A DNA stretch of 64,000 nucleotides, taken from positions 1 through 64,000 of the forward strand of contig NZ_WWJT01000547.1 in NCBI RefSeq assembly GCF_009865385.1. Direction: 5' to 3'. The notes beneath the pieces are model-generated. The model was not told the DNA's origin, made no database searches, and worked only from the letters and a program-made list of their open reading frames with translations. Shown piece by piece: positions 1 through 8,952 of this stretch. Numbering within the stretch: the first letter of the stretch is position 1; each line of letters starts with the position of its first letter. Origin of the DNA: Streptomyces sp. SID486 (GTDB lineage Bacteria; Actinomycetota; Actinomycetes; Streptomycetales; Streptomycetaceae). Made by a program: the position numbers and the translations under genes.

Positions 1-45
1 GGGCCGCGGCGGCAGCGGGGTCGGATGGCCGGCGCGGCCCGCCCA

Positions 46-66
46 CCCGCGCGACGGGCGCGCGGG
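46..66 (-). terminator. Hairpin downstream of malG
   Basis: An 8-bp inverted repeat (CCCGCGCG / CGCGCGGG) with a 5-nt loop lies 20 bases past the malG stop. GC-rich stems without a U-tract are usual for Streptomyces terminators. It probably ends the malEFG transcript. Confidence 0.4.
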
Positions 67-86
67 AGTCCTGCTCCGGCGGGCGG

Positions 87-998
87 TCAGCCTTTGGTGC
101 CGCCGGCGGTGAGGCCGGTGACGAGGTTCTTCTGCACGAGGTAGAAGAACACCGTCACGGGTATCGCGATCAGCACCGCGGTGGCGGCCATGTAGTTCCA
201 CTGGGCGTCGTGCTCGCTGACGAAGGTCTGCAGGCCGACGGCGAAGGTGTACTTGGAGTCGTCCAGCAGGAAGGTGGTCGCGAAGGCGACCTCGCCGACG
301 GCGGTGATGAAGTTGTAGAAAGCGGCCACGGCCAGGCCCGGCCGGGCCAGCGGCAGGATGAGCCGGAAGAAGGTGCCGAAGGGGCTGAGGCCGTCCACGC
401 GTCCGGCCTCGTCGATCTCGAAGGGGATGGTGTCGAAGTACCCCTTGAGCAGCCAGGCGCTGTACGGCACGGCGGTGGAGCAGTTGATGATGATCAGCGA
501 CCAGTAGGTGTCGATGAGGCCGAGGTCGCTGAAGATCTCGTACATCGGCACGATCAGGATGGCGATCGGGAACGCCTGCGTGAGCAGCAGGACCCACATC
601 AGCTGCTTGTAGCCGGGGAAGCGCATGCGGGAGACCGCGTAACCGGTGGTGGCGGCGACGAAGACACCGATGAGGGTGGTCCCGAGGGCCACGATCATCG
701 TCGATCTGAACCAGTCGAAGAACCCGGTGTGCTGCAGCACGTAGCTGTAGTTGGCGAAGGTCGCCTTGCCCGCGATGCCGCTCGGGTGGAGGTAGTCCTC
801 CTTGTCGGGGCCGAGGGACAGGTAGCACAGCCAGGCCACCGGGGCCAGGGCGACGAGGCCGGCCAGGACGAGGCCGCCGTGCAGCAGGGCGGTGCCGAGC
901 GGGCCGCGCTCGCCGCGCCGGCGCACGCGGCGCCGGGGAGCGGTGCCCGGGCCGGGGGCCGGTGCGGTGTCGGTCTTGTCCAGGGTCGTGGTGCTCAT
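87..998 (-). CDS. malG: Maltose/maltodextrin ABC transporter permease MalG
   Basis: Inner-membrane permease of a sugar importer, 303 aa, with about six hydrophobic segments. The cytoplasmic EAA loop is visible as DEAGRVDGLSPFGTFFRLILP, the docking site for the shared MsiK-type ATPase, since no ATPase is encoded in this operon. I chose the ATG at 998 because GGAG sits about 8 bases upstream. An in-frame ATG at 1037 would overlap the malF stop and has a weaker ribosome site. It is the last gene of malE-malF-malG, under the divergent regulator MalR. Assignment to maltose rather than another oligosaccharide rests on malR and on gene order. Confidence 0.9.
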   Translation of the reverse strand: MSTTTLDKTDTAPAPGPGTAPRRRVRRRGERGPLGTALLHGGLVLAGLVALAPVAWLCYLSLGPDKEDYLHPSGIAGKATFANYSYVLQHTGFFDWFRSTMIVALGTTLIGVFVAATTGYAVSRMRFPGYKQLMWVLLLTQAFPIAILIVPMYEIFSDLGLIDTYWSLIIINCSTAVPYSAWLLKGYFDTIPFEIDEAGRVDGLSPFGTFFRLILPLARPGLAVAAFYNFITAVGEVAFATTFLLDDSKYTFAVGLQTFVSEHDAQWNYMAATAVLIAIPVTVFFYLVQKNLVTGLTAGGTKG

Positions 999-1017
999 GG
1001 CGGCGGCTCCTGCGGCG

Positions 1018-2022
1018 TCAGACGGCGAGCTGGTCATTGCGCTTCAGCCAGCGGAAGTAGAAGGAGGTGAAGACGGCCAGGATCGACAGCAGCAGCACGC
1101 CGTACGCGGCGGACTGGGCGAAGTCCCGTGGCTGCTGGCCGAAGCCCAGCGCGTAGGCCCAGGTGACGAGGATCTGGGTGTCCGGGGCGGAGTTCTTGCC
1201 GAACAGCAGGAAGATGATGACGAACTGGTTGAAGGTCCAGATGACGCCGAGCAGCACGACGGTGGAGCTGACCGAGCGCAGTCCGGGCAGGGTGACGTGC
1301 CGGAAGCGCTGCCAGGCGCTCGCGCCGTCCATCTCCGCCGCCTCGTACAGCGAGGAGTCGATGGACTGCAGCCCGCCGAGCAGCGAGAGCATCATGAACG
1401 GCACACCGCACCAGGTGTTGACCATGACCGCGGCGAAGCGCTGCCAGAAGGTGTCCTCCAGCCACTCGGGCTGCGGCAGGTGGAGCGCGCCGAGGACCTG
1501 GTTGAACACGCCGGAGTCGGCGAGCATGATCCGCCAGGAGAACACGGTGACGAAGGTCGGCACGGCCCAGGGCAGGACGAGCAGCAGCCGGTAGACGGTA
1601 CGCCCGCGCAGCTTCTGGTTCAGCATGAGCGCGAGGCCGAGGCCGATGGAGTAGTGCAGGGCCACGCAGGCGACCGTCCAGACGACCGTCCACAGGAAGT
1701 GCGACCAGAACCGGTCGTAGGCCGTCGGGCCGAACAGGATGTCCTGGTAGTTGTCGAGGCCGATGAACTTGTAGGTGGCGTCGATGTGGTTGACGCCGAT
1801 CGTGCGCGCCGAGTTGAGGCTGTTGGCGTCGGTGAGGGTGAGGTAGAAGCCCCGCGCCAGCGGGTAGCCCACGAGGACGCCGAGCACGACGACCACGGGG
1901 GCGATCATCGCGTAGGCGTACCAGTACTTCTGGAAGCCGTTCCTGATGCGCTGCCCCGGCCCGGGCCGAGGCGCGCGGTCACCGCGGCGCTTGCCGGTCG
2001 CGCGGTCGATGGCGACTGTCAT
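1018..2022 (-). CDS. malF: Maltose/maltodextrin ABC transporter permease MalF
   Basis: Partner permease of MalG, 334 aa, with a basic N-terminus (residues 8-25) then six hydrophobic segments. The EAA loop YEAAEMDGASAWQRF is complete and would contact the ATPase. Start at 2022 is supported by GAAGG about 8 bases upstream. The gene lies 106 bases behind malE with a hairpin between them, and its stop is 19 bases before the chosen malG start, so malF and malG are probably translated from one message. No separate ATPase is present; in Streptomyces these importers share MsiK. Confidence 0.9.
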   Translation of the reverse strand: MTVAIDRATGKRRGDRAPRPGPGQRIRNGFQKYWYAYAMIAPVVVVLGVLVGYPLARGFYLTLTDANSLNSARTIGVNHIDATYKFIGLDNYQDILFGPTAYDRFWSHFLWTVVWTVACVALHYSIGLGLALMLNQKLRGRTVYRLLLVLPWAVPTFVTVFSWRIMLADSGVFNQVLGALHLPQPEWLEDTFWQRFAAVMVNTWCGVPFMMLSLLGGLQSIDSSLYEAAEMDGASAWQRFRHVTLPGLRSVSSTVVLLGVIWTFNQFVIIFLLFGKNSAPDTQILVTWAYALGFGQQPRDFAQSAAYGVLLLSILAVFTSFYFRWLKRNDQLAV

Positions 2023-2069
2023 GGTTCGACACCTTCAATGGTTCAAGGGGTTGGGCCGGGCACGGGGCG

Positions 2070-2121
2070 GTGGCCGCCGGATCCTTCCCCCCCGGGTCCC
2101 ACCGGGAGGATCCGACGGCCA
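2070..2121 (-). terminator. malE-malF intergenic hairpin (attenuator or mRNA stabiliser)
   Basis: A long inverted repeat with arms GTGGCCGCCGGATCCT and AGGATCCGACGGCCAC (one mismatch) plus an inner CCCGG/CCGGG stem fills the gap between malE and malF. In sugar ABC operons such hairpins usually let the binding protein be made in excess over the permeases. That role here is inferred from position. Confidence 0.55.
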
Positions 2122-2128
2122 CCCGGGC

Positions 2129-3403
2129 TCACTTGCTGAAGTCGGGCACGAGCCTGGTCATGGCCAGCTCGGCGTTGCTCAGGCCCTTGTCCAGCGACTC
2201 CTTGCCGCTGGCGACCTTGGGCAGCTCGGTGTCCAGCGGGCCCCACAGGGAGCTGTACTCGGCCAGCGCCGGGCGGGGCCGGGCGGCGGACAGGACACCC
2301 TGGTAGCCGGCGATGCCGGGGTCGGCCTTGACCTTCGCGGTGTAGGCGTCGGAGCGGGTGGGCAGGGTGGAGTTCTTCAGGGCGATGGTCTCCTGGGACT
2401 GCGCCGAGGTCATGAACTTCACGAACTTCAGGGCCGCTTCCTGGTGGGCCTGGTCGGAGCCGGCGTAGACCGAGAGGTTGTGGCCGCCGGTGGGGGCGCC
2501 CGCCTTGCCGGTGGAGCCGGCCGGCACGGTGGCGATGCCGAGGTTGTTCCTGTCCTTGAAGGCGCTGCCCTTGTAGAAGTTCGTGATCTCCCAGGGGCCC
2601 TGGAGGATCGCGGCGACCTTGCCGTTGACGAACGCGTCCTGGATGTGGGCGTAGGCGTCGGCGGTGGCGTCGGCCTTGTGCAGGCCCTTGCCGGAGAACA
2701 GGCTCAGCCAGGTGCCGTACGCCTTCTTCGCGGCGGCCGAGTCGACGGTGATCTTCTTGGCGCCGACGTCGACGGTGTCGGTGCCCTCGCCGTGCAGGAA
2801 GGACTGCGCGTAGTACGCCTGGGTGGAGCCCCAGTAGCCGTCGACCCCGGCCTTGGCCTTGACCTTGGCGGCGTCGGCCCTCAGTTCGTCCCAGGTCTTG
2901 GGCGCCTCGGTGATGCCGGCCTTCTTGAACAGGGCCTTGTTGTAGACGAGGGCGAGGGTGTCGGTGACCAGCGGGACGCCGTAGGTCTTGCCCTCGTACT
3001 GGGCCTGCTTGATCAGGTTCGGCTCGAACGCGGCCTGGTCGGCGAGGGCCTCGGTGCCGTCCAGGGGCAGGAAGAAGCCCTTCTTGGCGAAGGCCGGGGT
3101 CCAGCCGACCTCGGAGCGCAGCACGTCCGGTGCGCCCTTGGCGCCGGCCGCGGTGTCGAACTTGTTCTGCGCCTGGTCGAAGGGGACGTCGACGTACTTG
3201 ACCTTGATGTCCTTGTTGGCGGCCTCGAACCGCTGGACCAGGGCCTTGTACGTCGGCGCCTCATTGGTGGCGTTGGAGGTGTCCCACCAGGTGATGGTGA
3301 CCGGGCCGTCCGACTTCCCGCTGTCGCTGTCGCTCCCGCCGCACGCCGTCGCCGTCAGGGCGAGGGACGCCACCAGCGCGGAGGCCGCTATGCCACGCCG
3401 CAT
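2129..3403 (-). CDS. malE: Maltose/maltodextrin-binding lipoprotein MalE
   Basis: Extracellular solute-binding protein, 424 aa, lipid-anchored outside the membrane. The N-terminus has RR, a hydrophobic stretch and a lipobox ending LTATAC with Cys21, then a Gly/Ser/Asp linker. The body resembles family 1 solute-binding proteins, including a TWWDTSN start of the mature fold. I chose ATG 3403 because AGGAG lies 7 bases upstream; the frame is open for another 116 codons but that stretch covers the operator region and has no signal sequence. First gene of malEFG, divergent from malR, and the expected target of MalR repression. Confidence 0.9.
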   Translation of the reverse strand: MRRGIAASALVASLALTATACGGSDSDSGKSDGPVTITWWDTSNATNEAPTYKALVQRFEAANKDIKVKYVDVPFDQAQNKFDTAAGAKGAPDVLRSEVGWTPAFAKKGFFLPLDGTEALADQAAFEPNLIKQAQYEGKTYGVPLVTDTLALVYNKALFKKAGITEAPKTWDELRADAAKVKAKAGVDGYWGSTQAYYAQSFLHGEGTDTVDVGAKKITVDSAAAKKAYGTWLSLFSGKGLHKADATADAYAHIQDAFVNGKVAAILQGPWEITNFYKGSAFKDRNNLGIATVPAGSTGKAGAPTGGHNLSVYAGSDQAHQEAALKFVKFMTSAQSQETIALKNSTLPTRSDAYTAKVKADPGIAGYQGVLSAARPRPALAEYSSLWGPLDTELPKVASGKESLDKGLSNAELAMTRLVPDFSK

Positions 3404-3534
3404 GAGTTCTCCTAGAGGGTTGAGCCCGAGTGGTACAGAGGGCGGTCCCGCCCGCTCCCTGCGACTTGCCGACTGCGCCGTTGCCGCGGCCGGGCGACTG
3501 GGAACGTAACAGCGATGTAAGCATCGCGAAAGAC

Positions 3535-3666
3535 CTTGCAGAAAAAAAGTGCAAGAGGACACGATGGTTACCCGGCCGTGACCGGCCGTCGACCGCCGCG
3601 CAACCCTTTGATGCCGGGGCTGAGCGGCGAGGACGACACTTGTGCAAGACTCTGCAAGCTCTTGCC
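3535..3666. promoter_or_regulatory. MalR-type operator array in the malE-malR intergenic region
   Basis: The 378-base gap between malE and malR carries several copies of the hexamer CTTGCA/TGCAAG: CTTGCA at 3535 facing TGCAAG at 3550 around an A-rich spacer, the palindrome CTTGTGCAAG at 3639-3648, TGCAAG again at 3653, and CTTGCC at 3661. MalR of Streptomyces is known to bind CTTGCAG-like repeats here. The 10-base spacing of the two TGCAAG copies is one helical turn. The A7 run at 3541-3548 is unusual for this GC content. Confidence 0.7.
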
Positions 3667-3781
3667 AGCATGAAACCGAGGGAGCGCGATGACGCAGCAA
3701 CCCACGGCAGGCCGCGCGCCCGCCCGTGCCCGGCGACCGGCCGGTGTGCAAGGCGAGATACGACCGGTACAGTCCAGTGGC

Positions 3782-4816
3782 GTGACCACACGGCTAGCCG
3801 ATATCGCTGCGCAGGCGGGGGTGAGCGAAGCGACGGTCAGCCGGGTCCTCAACGGGAAGCCGGGCGTCGCCGCCACCACCCGCCAGTTGGTGCTCGCCGC
3901 ACTGGACGTGCTGGGCTACGAGCGCCCGGTACGGCTGCGCCAGCGCAGCGAGGGGCTGGTCGGGCTGATCACGCCGGAGCTGGAGAACCCCATATTCCCC
4001 GCCCTGGCCCAGGTCATCGGCCAGGCGCTGACCCGCCAGGGCTACACACCGGTCCTCGCCACGCAGACCCCGGGCGGGTCGACCGAGGACGAGCTGACCG
4101 AGATGCTGGTGGACCGCGGGGTCGCCGGGATCATCTACGTCTCCGGACTGCACGCCGACACCACCGCCGACATGCAGCGCTACGAGCGGCTGCGGGCGCA
4201 GGGGGTGCCGTTCGTGCTGGTGGACGGGTTCTCGCCCAAGGTGCAGGCGCCGTTCATCTCCCCCGACGACCGGGCGGCGATGACGCTCGCGGTGACGCAT
4301 CTGGCCTCTCTGGGACACACCCGGATCGGGCTGGCGCTCGGCCCCCGGCGGTTCGTGCCCGTACAGCGCAAGATCGAGGGTTTCGTCCGGGCGGTGCAGG
4401 ACCAGCTGGGGCTCGCCGCGGACACCGTGGAGACCGAGCTGGTCCAGCACTCCCTGTACACGCTGGAGGGCGGCCAGGCCGCGGCGACCGCGCTGATCGA
4501 GCGCGACTGCACCGCGGTGGTCTGCGCCAGCGACATGATGGCGCTGGGTGCGATACGGGCGGCCCGGCAGCGGGGCCTGGAGGTGCCCCGGGACGTCTCG
4601 GTGGTCGGGTTCGACGACTCCCCGCTCATCGCCTTCACCGACCCGCCGCTGACCACCGTCCGCAAGCCGGTCCCGGCGATGGGGCAGGCGGCGGTGCGCA
4701 CGCTGCTGGAGGAGATCGGCGGGACTCCGGCGCCGCACAGTGAATTCGTCTTCATGCCGGAACTCGTGGTGCGCGGCTCCACCGCTTCGGCCCCGAACGT
4801 CCTCCGTACGTCGTAG
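3782..4816 (+). CDS. malR: LacI-family repressor of the maltose operon
   Basis: DNA-binding repressor of malEFG with an N-terminal LacI helix-turn-helix (LADIAAQAGVSEATVSRVLN) followed by a sugar-binding effector domain. The GTG at 3782 puts the helix-turn-helix at residue 4 and gives 344 aa, the length I recall for S. coelicolor MalR. An upstream in-frame ATG at 3689 has a better ribosome site (GAGGGAG) and would add a 31-residue Arg/Pro/Ala-rich tail, so the start is not settled. It is divergent from malE, which fits autoregulation through the shared operators. The effector is probably a maltodextrin, by analogy. Confidence 0.85.
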   Translation: MTTRLADIAAQAGVSEATVSRVLNGKPGVAATTRQLVLAALDVLGYERPVRLRQRSEGLVGLITPELENPIFPALAQVIGQALTRQGYTPVLATQTPGGSTEDELTEMLVDRGVAGIIYVSGLHADTTADMQRYERLRAQGVPFVLVDGFSPKVQAPFISPDDRAAMTLAVTHLASLGHTRIGLALGPRRFVPVQRKIEGFVRAVQDQLGLAADTVETELVQHSLYTLEGGQAAATALIERDCTAVVCASDMMALGAIRAARQRGLEVPRDVSVVGFDDSPLIAFTDPPLTTVRKPVPAMGQAAVRTLLEEIGGTPAPHSEFVFMPELVVRGSTASAPNVLRTS

Positions 4817-4884
4817 AAGGTGCGCCGCGGACCCAACCTTGGGATGATCGGCCGAAGAAACCTTTTCTGGCAGACTCTGTGCCT

Positions 4885-5754
4885 ATGAGTGACTCGACCG
4901 TGACAGATCCGGAAGGTCGCGAGGAGGTGGCCGTTCCGCGAGCCGTCACGGGCGAGGGCAGAGGAGGTCCGCTGAGCCGGCTGCGGCGCCCGGGCCGGCC
5001 CCGGCTGTGGTTCGAGATCCTTCTGATCGCGGTGAGTTACTGGACGTACTCACTGATCCGCAACGCCGTCCCGGAACAGCGGGCCGCGGCGCTGCGCAAC
5101 GCGGACTGGATCCGGCGCGTCGAGCACGCGCTGGGCATCGGGGTCGAACAGTCGATCAACCACGCCGTGAACTCGGTCAATTGGCTCATCGTAGGGATGA
5201 ACTACTACTACGCCACCCTGCACTTCGTCATCACGCTCGGTGTGCTGGTGTGGCTGTACCGGTGGCATCCCGGCCGCTACGCGGCGACCCGGCTGGTGCT
5301 GTTCGCGACCACGGGTGTGGCCCTGCTCGGCTACTACCTCTTCCCGCTCGCCCCGCCCCGCCTGACGGGCGGCGGGGACTTCGTGGACACGGTGACGGTC
5401 CACCACACCTGGGGCTCGATGGCCTCGGGCGACCTCAAGCACATGTCGAACCAGTACGCGGCGATGCCGTCGATGCACATCGGCTGGTCGCTGTGGTGCG
5501 GACTGACGATCTTCGCGCTGGCGACGGTGCCGTGGGTGCGGGTGCTGGGGCTGCTGTACCCGGCGGCCACCCTCCTGGTGATCGTCGCCACGGCCAACCA
5601 CTTCTGGCTCGACGCGGTGGGCGGAGTGCTCTGCCTCGCCTTCGGCTTCGCGCCGGCCCGGGCGTGGTACGGCAGCCACCCCTACGCGCTGCCCCGGCTG
5701 GTCCCGGCGCCCGTGCGCCGGGGGGCGCGCCGCCCGGACGCTCAGTCCGCGTAG
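4885..5754 (+). CDS. PAP2-family membrane phosphatase
   Basis: Integral membrane protein, 289 aa, with about six hydrophobic segments. The catalytic motifs are the inositolphosphotransferase-type PAP2 ones: AMPSMHIGW near residue 194 and ANHFWLDAVGG near 236, which supply the two His and the Asp. The likely reaction is hydrolysis or transfer of a lipid-linked phosphate on the outer face of the membrane; the substrate cannot be told from sequence. Start ATG 4885 is chosen over GTG 4879; neither has a clear ribosome site. Its last 13 bases overlap the convergent end of glnE. Confidence 0.75.
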   Translation: MSDSTVTDPEGREEVAVPRAVTGEGRGGPLSRLRRPGRPRLWFEILLIAVSYWTYSLIRNAVPEQRAAALRNADWIRRVEHALGIGVEQSINHAVNSVNWLIVGMNYYYATLHFVITLGVLVWLYRWHPGRYAATRLVLFATTGVALLGYYLFPLAPPRLTGGGDFVDTVTVHHTWGSMASGDLKHMSNQYAAMPSMHIGWSLWCGLTIFALATVPWVRVLGLLYPAATLLVIVATANHFWLDAVGGVLCLAFGFAPARAWYGSHPYALPRLVPAPVRRGARRPDAQSA

Positions 5755-8735
5755 AACAGCTCGTCCACCACCGTCCGGGCCCTGCGGGTGGTACGGCGGT
5801 AGGCGTCCAGCATGTCCCCGGCGTGCCCGGCGCCGTAGCCCAGGTAGCGGCCGACGGCGGCCAGCTCGCGCGGCTCGGTGGGGAAGGTGTCCCCCGCCCG
5901 GCCCCGCACCAGCATGACGGCGTTGCGCACCCGGGTGGCCAGCACCCACGCCTCGTCCAGGGTCTCCGTGTCCTCGGCGGACAGCAGCCCCGCCTCGCGG
6001 GCGGCGGCCAGCGCCCGGCGGGTACGGGTGGTGCGCAGCCCGCTGACGTGGTGGCCGTGCCGCAGCTGGAGCAGCTGCACGGTCCACTCGACGTCGGACA
6101 GCCCGCCGGGGCCGAGCTTGGTGTGCAGCTTGGGGTCGGCGCCGCGGGGCAGCCGCTCGGACTCCATCCGGGCCTTCAGCCGGCGGATCTCGCGGACCGA
6201 ATCGTCCGGGAGTCCGGCGGCCGGATACCGCAGGGGGTCGATCAGCTCGACGAAGCGCCGGCCCAGGTCCTCGTCGCCGGCGACCTGCTCGGCCCGCAGC
6301 AGCGCCTGGGACTCCCAGACCAGGGACCAGCGCCGGTAGTACGCCTCGTACGACTTCAGCGTGCGCACCAGCGGACCCGACTTGCCCTCCGGGCGCAGGC
6401 CGGCGTCGATGAGCAGCGGCGGGTCGGCGCTGGGCAGCTGGAGCAGGCGGCGCATCTCCGCGACGACCTTGTTGGCGGCGGCGGACGCCTCGTGCTCGTC
6501 CACGCCGTCTTGGGGTTCGTGCACGAAGAGGACGTCGGCGTCGGAGCCGTAGCCCAGCTCGTGCCCGCCGAAGCGGCCCATCCCGATGATCGCGAACCGG
6601 GTCGGCAGGGTGTCGCCCCAGCCGTCCCGGACTACCGCGCGCAGGGTGCCGGCGAGGGTGGCCTTGGTCAGGTCGGAGACGGCCGCGCCGACCCGGTCCA
6701 CCAGGGCGCCCTGGTCGGCCTCCGCGGGGTTGGTCTCGGTGCCGTAGGAACCGACGATGTCGGCGGCGGCGGTGCGGAACAGCTCGCGGCGGCGGACACC
6801 GCGGGCCGCGGTGACGCCCTGCGCGGCGTTCTCCGCCCGGCCCACGGCCGCCACGATCTCCTGCTCCAGGGCGGTGCGCGGGCGCGGTGCGAGACCGCCG
6901 CCGTCGCCGTCGCCCAGCAGGGCCACCGCCTCGGGGGCGCGCATCAGCAGGTCCGGGGCGAGGCGGCCCGCCGACAGGACGCGGGCCAGGTTCTCCGCCG
7001 CCGCGCCCTCGTCGCGCAGCAGGCGCAGGTACCAGGGGGTCTTGCCGAGCGCGTCGGAGACCTTGCGGAAGTTCAGCAGGCCGGCGTCCGGGTCGGCGGA
7101 GTCGGCGAACCAGCCGAGGAGGACCGGCAGGAGGGTGCGCTGGATGGCCGCCTTGCGGGTCACGCCGGAGGCCAGGGCCTCCAGGTGGCGCAGGGCGGCG
7201 GCGGGATCGGTGTAGCCGAGCGCCACCAGGCGGGTCCGGGCCGCCTCGGGACTGAGCCGGGTCTCGCCCGGGGCGAGTTGGGCCACGGCGTCGAGGAGCG
7301 GGCGGTAGAAGAGCTTCTCGTGCAGCCGGCGTACGACGCCCGCGTGCCGCCGCCATTCGCGGTTCAGGCCGTCCACGGGGTCGGTGCGCAGGCCCAGCGA
7401 GCGGCCGAGGCGGCGCTGCTCCGCCTCCGCCTCGGGGACGAGGTGGGTGCGGCGCAGCCGGAACAGCTGGATGCGGTGTTCCAGGGAGCGCAGGAAGCGG
7501 TACGCCTCGGCCAGCCGGGCGGCGTCCTCGCGGCCGACGTAGCCGCCGGCGGCGAGGGCCCGGAGGGCGTCCAGGGTGCTGCCGCTGCGCAGGGCGGCGT
7601 CGGTGCGGCCGTGCACCAGCTGCAGCAGCTGGACGGCGAACTCGACGTCGCGCAGGCCGCCGGGGCCGAGTTTGAGTTCGCGGTCGATCTCGGCCGGGGG
7701 GATGTTCTCCACCACGCGGCGGCGCATCTTCTGGACGTCGGCCACGAAGTTCTCGCGGTCGGCCGCCTGCCAGACGAGGGGTTCGAGCGCGTCGATGTAC
7801 GCCCGGCCCAGGTCCGCGTCGCCGGCCACCGGGCGGGCCTTGAGGAGGGCCTGGAACTCCCAGGTCTTGGCCCAGCGTTGGTAGTAGGCGAGGTGGCTGC
7901 TGAGGGTGCGGACGAGGGGGCCGTTGCGGCCCTCGGGCCGGAGGTTGGCGTCCACCGGCCAGATGGAGCCCTCGACGGTCGTCTCCGAGCAGATCCGCAT
8001 CAGGTGCGAGGCCAGTTTCGTCGCGGACCGGAGGGCCTCGGGTTCGGGGGTGCCCTCGGCCGGTTCCGCCACGAAGATCACGTCGACGTCGGAGACGTAG
8101 TTCAGCTCGTGGCCGCCGCACTTGCCCATCGCGATCACCGCGAGCCGGCAGGCGGCGGCGTCCTCGGGGGCGGCGCGGCCGGCGAGTGCCAGGGCCGCGC
8201 GGAGGGTGGCGGTGGCCAGGTCGGCGAGTTCCGCGGCGGTCTCGGCGACGTCCGTGGTGCCGCAGACGTCGCGGGCGGCGATGGAGAGCAGGCAGCGGCG
8301 GTAGGCGACGCGGAGGGAGACCGGGTCGGTGGCCTCGGCGAGGCCGCGTTCGAACTCCGTGACGCCCGGGTGCAGGTCGTGCGGCTCGTACGTGACCAGG
8401 GCCTGCCAGTCGCTGGGGTGCCGGACCAGGTGGTCGGCGAGGGCGGTGGAGGCGCCGAGGATGCCGAGGAGGCGGTCGCGCAGGGGCTTGGCCGCGATGA
8501 GGGTGTCCAGTAGTTCGCGATGGGCGGTGGGGCCGTCCTGGGCCTCCAGCAGGCGGGCCAGGCCGTGCAGCGCGAGGTCGGGGTCGGCGGTGGCGCCGAG
8601 GGCTTCCAGGAGGACCGGGTCGTCGCGGACGGGGCCCAGCTCGGGGCCGTCCAGGAGGCGCTCGGCGGCGGAGGGGTCGGTGAAGCCGTGTCGCAGCAGA
8701 CGGGTGAAGGTACTGCTCCTGCGCCCCGGCGTCAT
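5742..8735 (-). CDS. glnE: Glutamine synthetase adenylyltransferase/deadenylase GlnE
   Basis: Bifunctional nucleotidyltransferase that adds and removes AMP on glutamine synthetase I according to nitrogen status. The 997-aa protein has two nucleotidyltransferase halves, each with the GG..EL...SD.D signature: GGHELNYVSDVDVIF in the N-terminal half and GGHELGYGSDADVLF in the C-terminal half. Each is followed by an all-helical domain (LGPGGLRDVEFAVQLLQL and LGPGGLSDVEWTVQLLQL). Start 8735 has GGGGAGG about 8 bases upstream; the open frame runs further up into repeated sequence and is not credible. It is likely transcribed alone, as the upstream gene ends 217 bases before it. Confidence 0.93.
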   Translation of the reverse strand: MTPGRRSSTFTRLLRHGFTDPSAAERLLDGPELGPVRDDPVLLEALGATADPDLALHGLARLLEAQDGPTAHRELLDTLIAAKPLRDRLLGILGASTALADHLVRHPSDWQALVTYEPHDLHPGVTEFERGLAEATDPVSLRVAYRRCLLSIAARDVCGTTDVAETAAELADLATATLRAALALAGRAAPEDAAACRLAVIAMGKCGGHELNYVSDVDVIFVAEPAEGTPEPEALRSATKLASHLMRICSETTVEGSIWPVDANLRPEGRNGPLVRTLSSHLAYYQRWAKTWEFQALLKARPVAGDADLGRAYIDALEPLVWQAADRENFVADVQKMRRRVVENIPPAEIDRELKLGPGGLRDVEFAVQLLQLVHGRTDAALRSGSTLDALRALAAGGYVGREDAARLAEAYRFLRSLEHRIQLFRLRRTHLVPEAEAEQRRLGRSLGLRTDPVDGLNREWRRHAGVVRRLHEKLFYRPLLDAVAQLAPGETRLSPEAARTRLVALGYTDPAAALRHLEALASGVTRKAAIQRTLLPVLLGWFADSADPDAGLLNFRKVSDALGKTPWYLRLLRDEGAAAENLARVLSAGRLAPDLLMRAPEAVALLGDGDGGGLAPRPRTALEQEIVAAVGRAENAAQGVTAARGVRRRELFRTAAADIVGSYGTETNPAEADQGALVDRVGAAVSDLTKATLAGTLRAVVRDGWGDTLPTRFAIIGMGRFGGHELGYGSDADVLFVHEPQDGVDEHEASAAANKVVAEMRRLLQLPSADPPLLIDAGLRPEGKSGPLVRTLKSYEAYYRRWSLVWESQALLRAEQVAGDEDLGRRFVELIDPLRYPAAGLPDDSVREIRRLKARMESERLPRGADPKLHTKLGPGGLSDVEWTVQLLQLRHGHHVSGLRTTRTRRALAAAREAGLLSAEDTETLDEAWVLATRVRNAVMLVRGRAGDTFPTEPRELAAVGRYLGYGAGHAGDMLDAYRRTTRRARTVVDELFYAD

Positions 8736-8817
8736 GTCCGTGGCCTCCCCTTCGGGTGCTCGGGTGTCCTGGCCAGAGCCTAACCGGCAGGGGCCGGTGT
8801 GGCGTCGTCCGCGGGGG

Positions 8818-8904
8818 CGCCGTGGCTTGTCCCGGGCACGGCGGCCACGGTGGGTGCGCCGCGGCTTGTCCCGGGCACGGCGGCCACGGTGGGTGCGCCG
8901 CGGG
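8818..8904. repeat. 39-bp tandem repeat between glnE and an ABC permease gene
   Basis: Two near-perfect 39-base copies (starts 8818 and 8857) and a 9-base third start at 8896 lie in the gap of 217 bases between the glnE start and the end of the downstream-oriented permease gene. The unit contains CTTGTCCCGGGCACGGCGG. Because 39 is a multiple of three the repeat reads as RGAPTVAAVPGTS in one minus-strand frame, but no gene there is credible. Confidence 0.7.
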
Positions 8905-8952
8905 TCGCCGTGCCCGCGCACGGCGCCGTGCCGCGGTGCGCGGGCCGGCGTC

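Noticed and set aside
892-2139. Plus-strand frame opposite malF
   Set aside because: Low-complexity Glu/Asp/Gly/Val/Gln translation, shadow of malF.
5007-8513. Plus-strand open frame of over 1100 codons opposite glnE
   Set aside because: Composition is the Arg/Gly/Ala/Val pattern of an antisense shadow in GC-rich DNA, with no domain. glnE motifs on the other strand are unmistakable.
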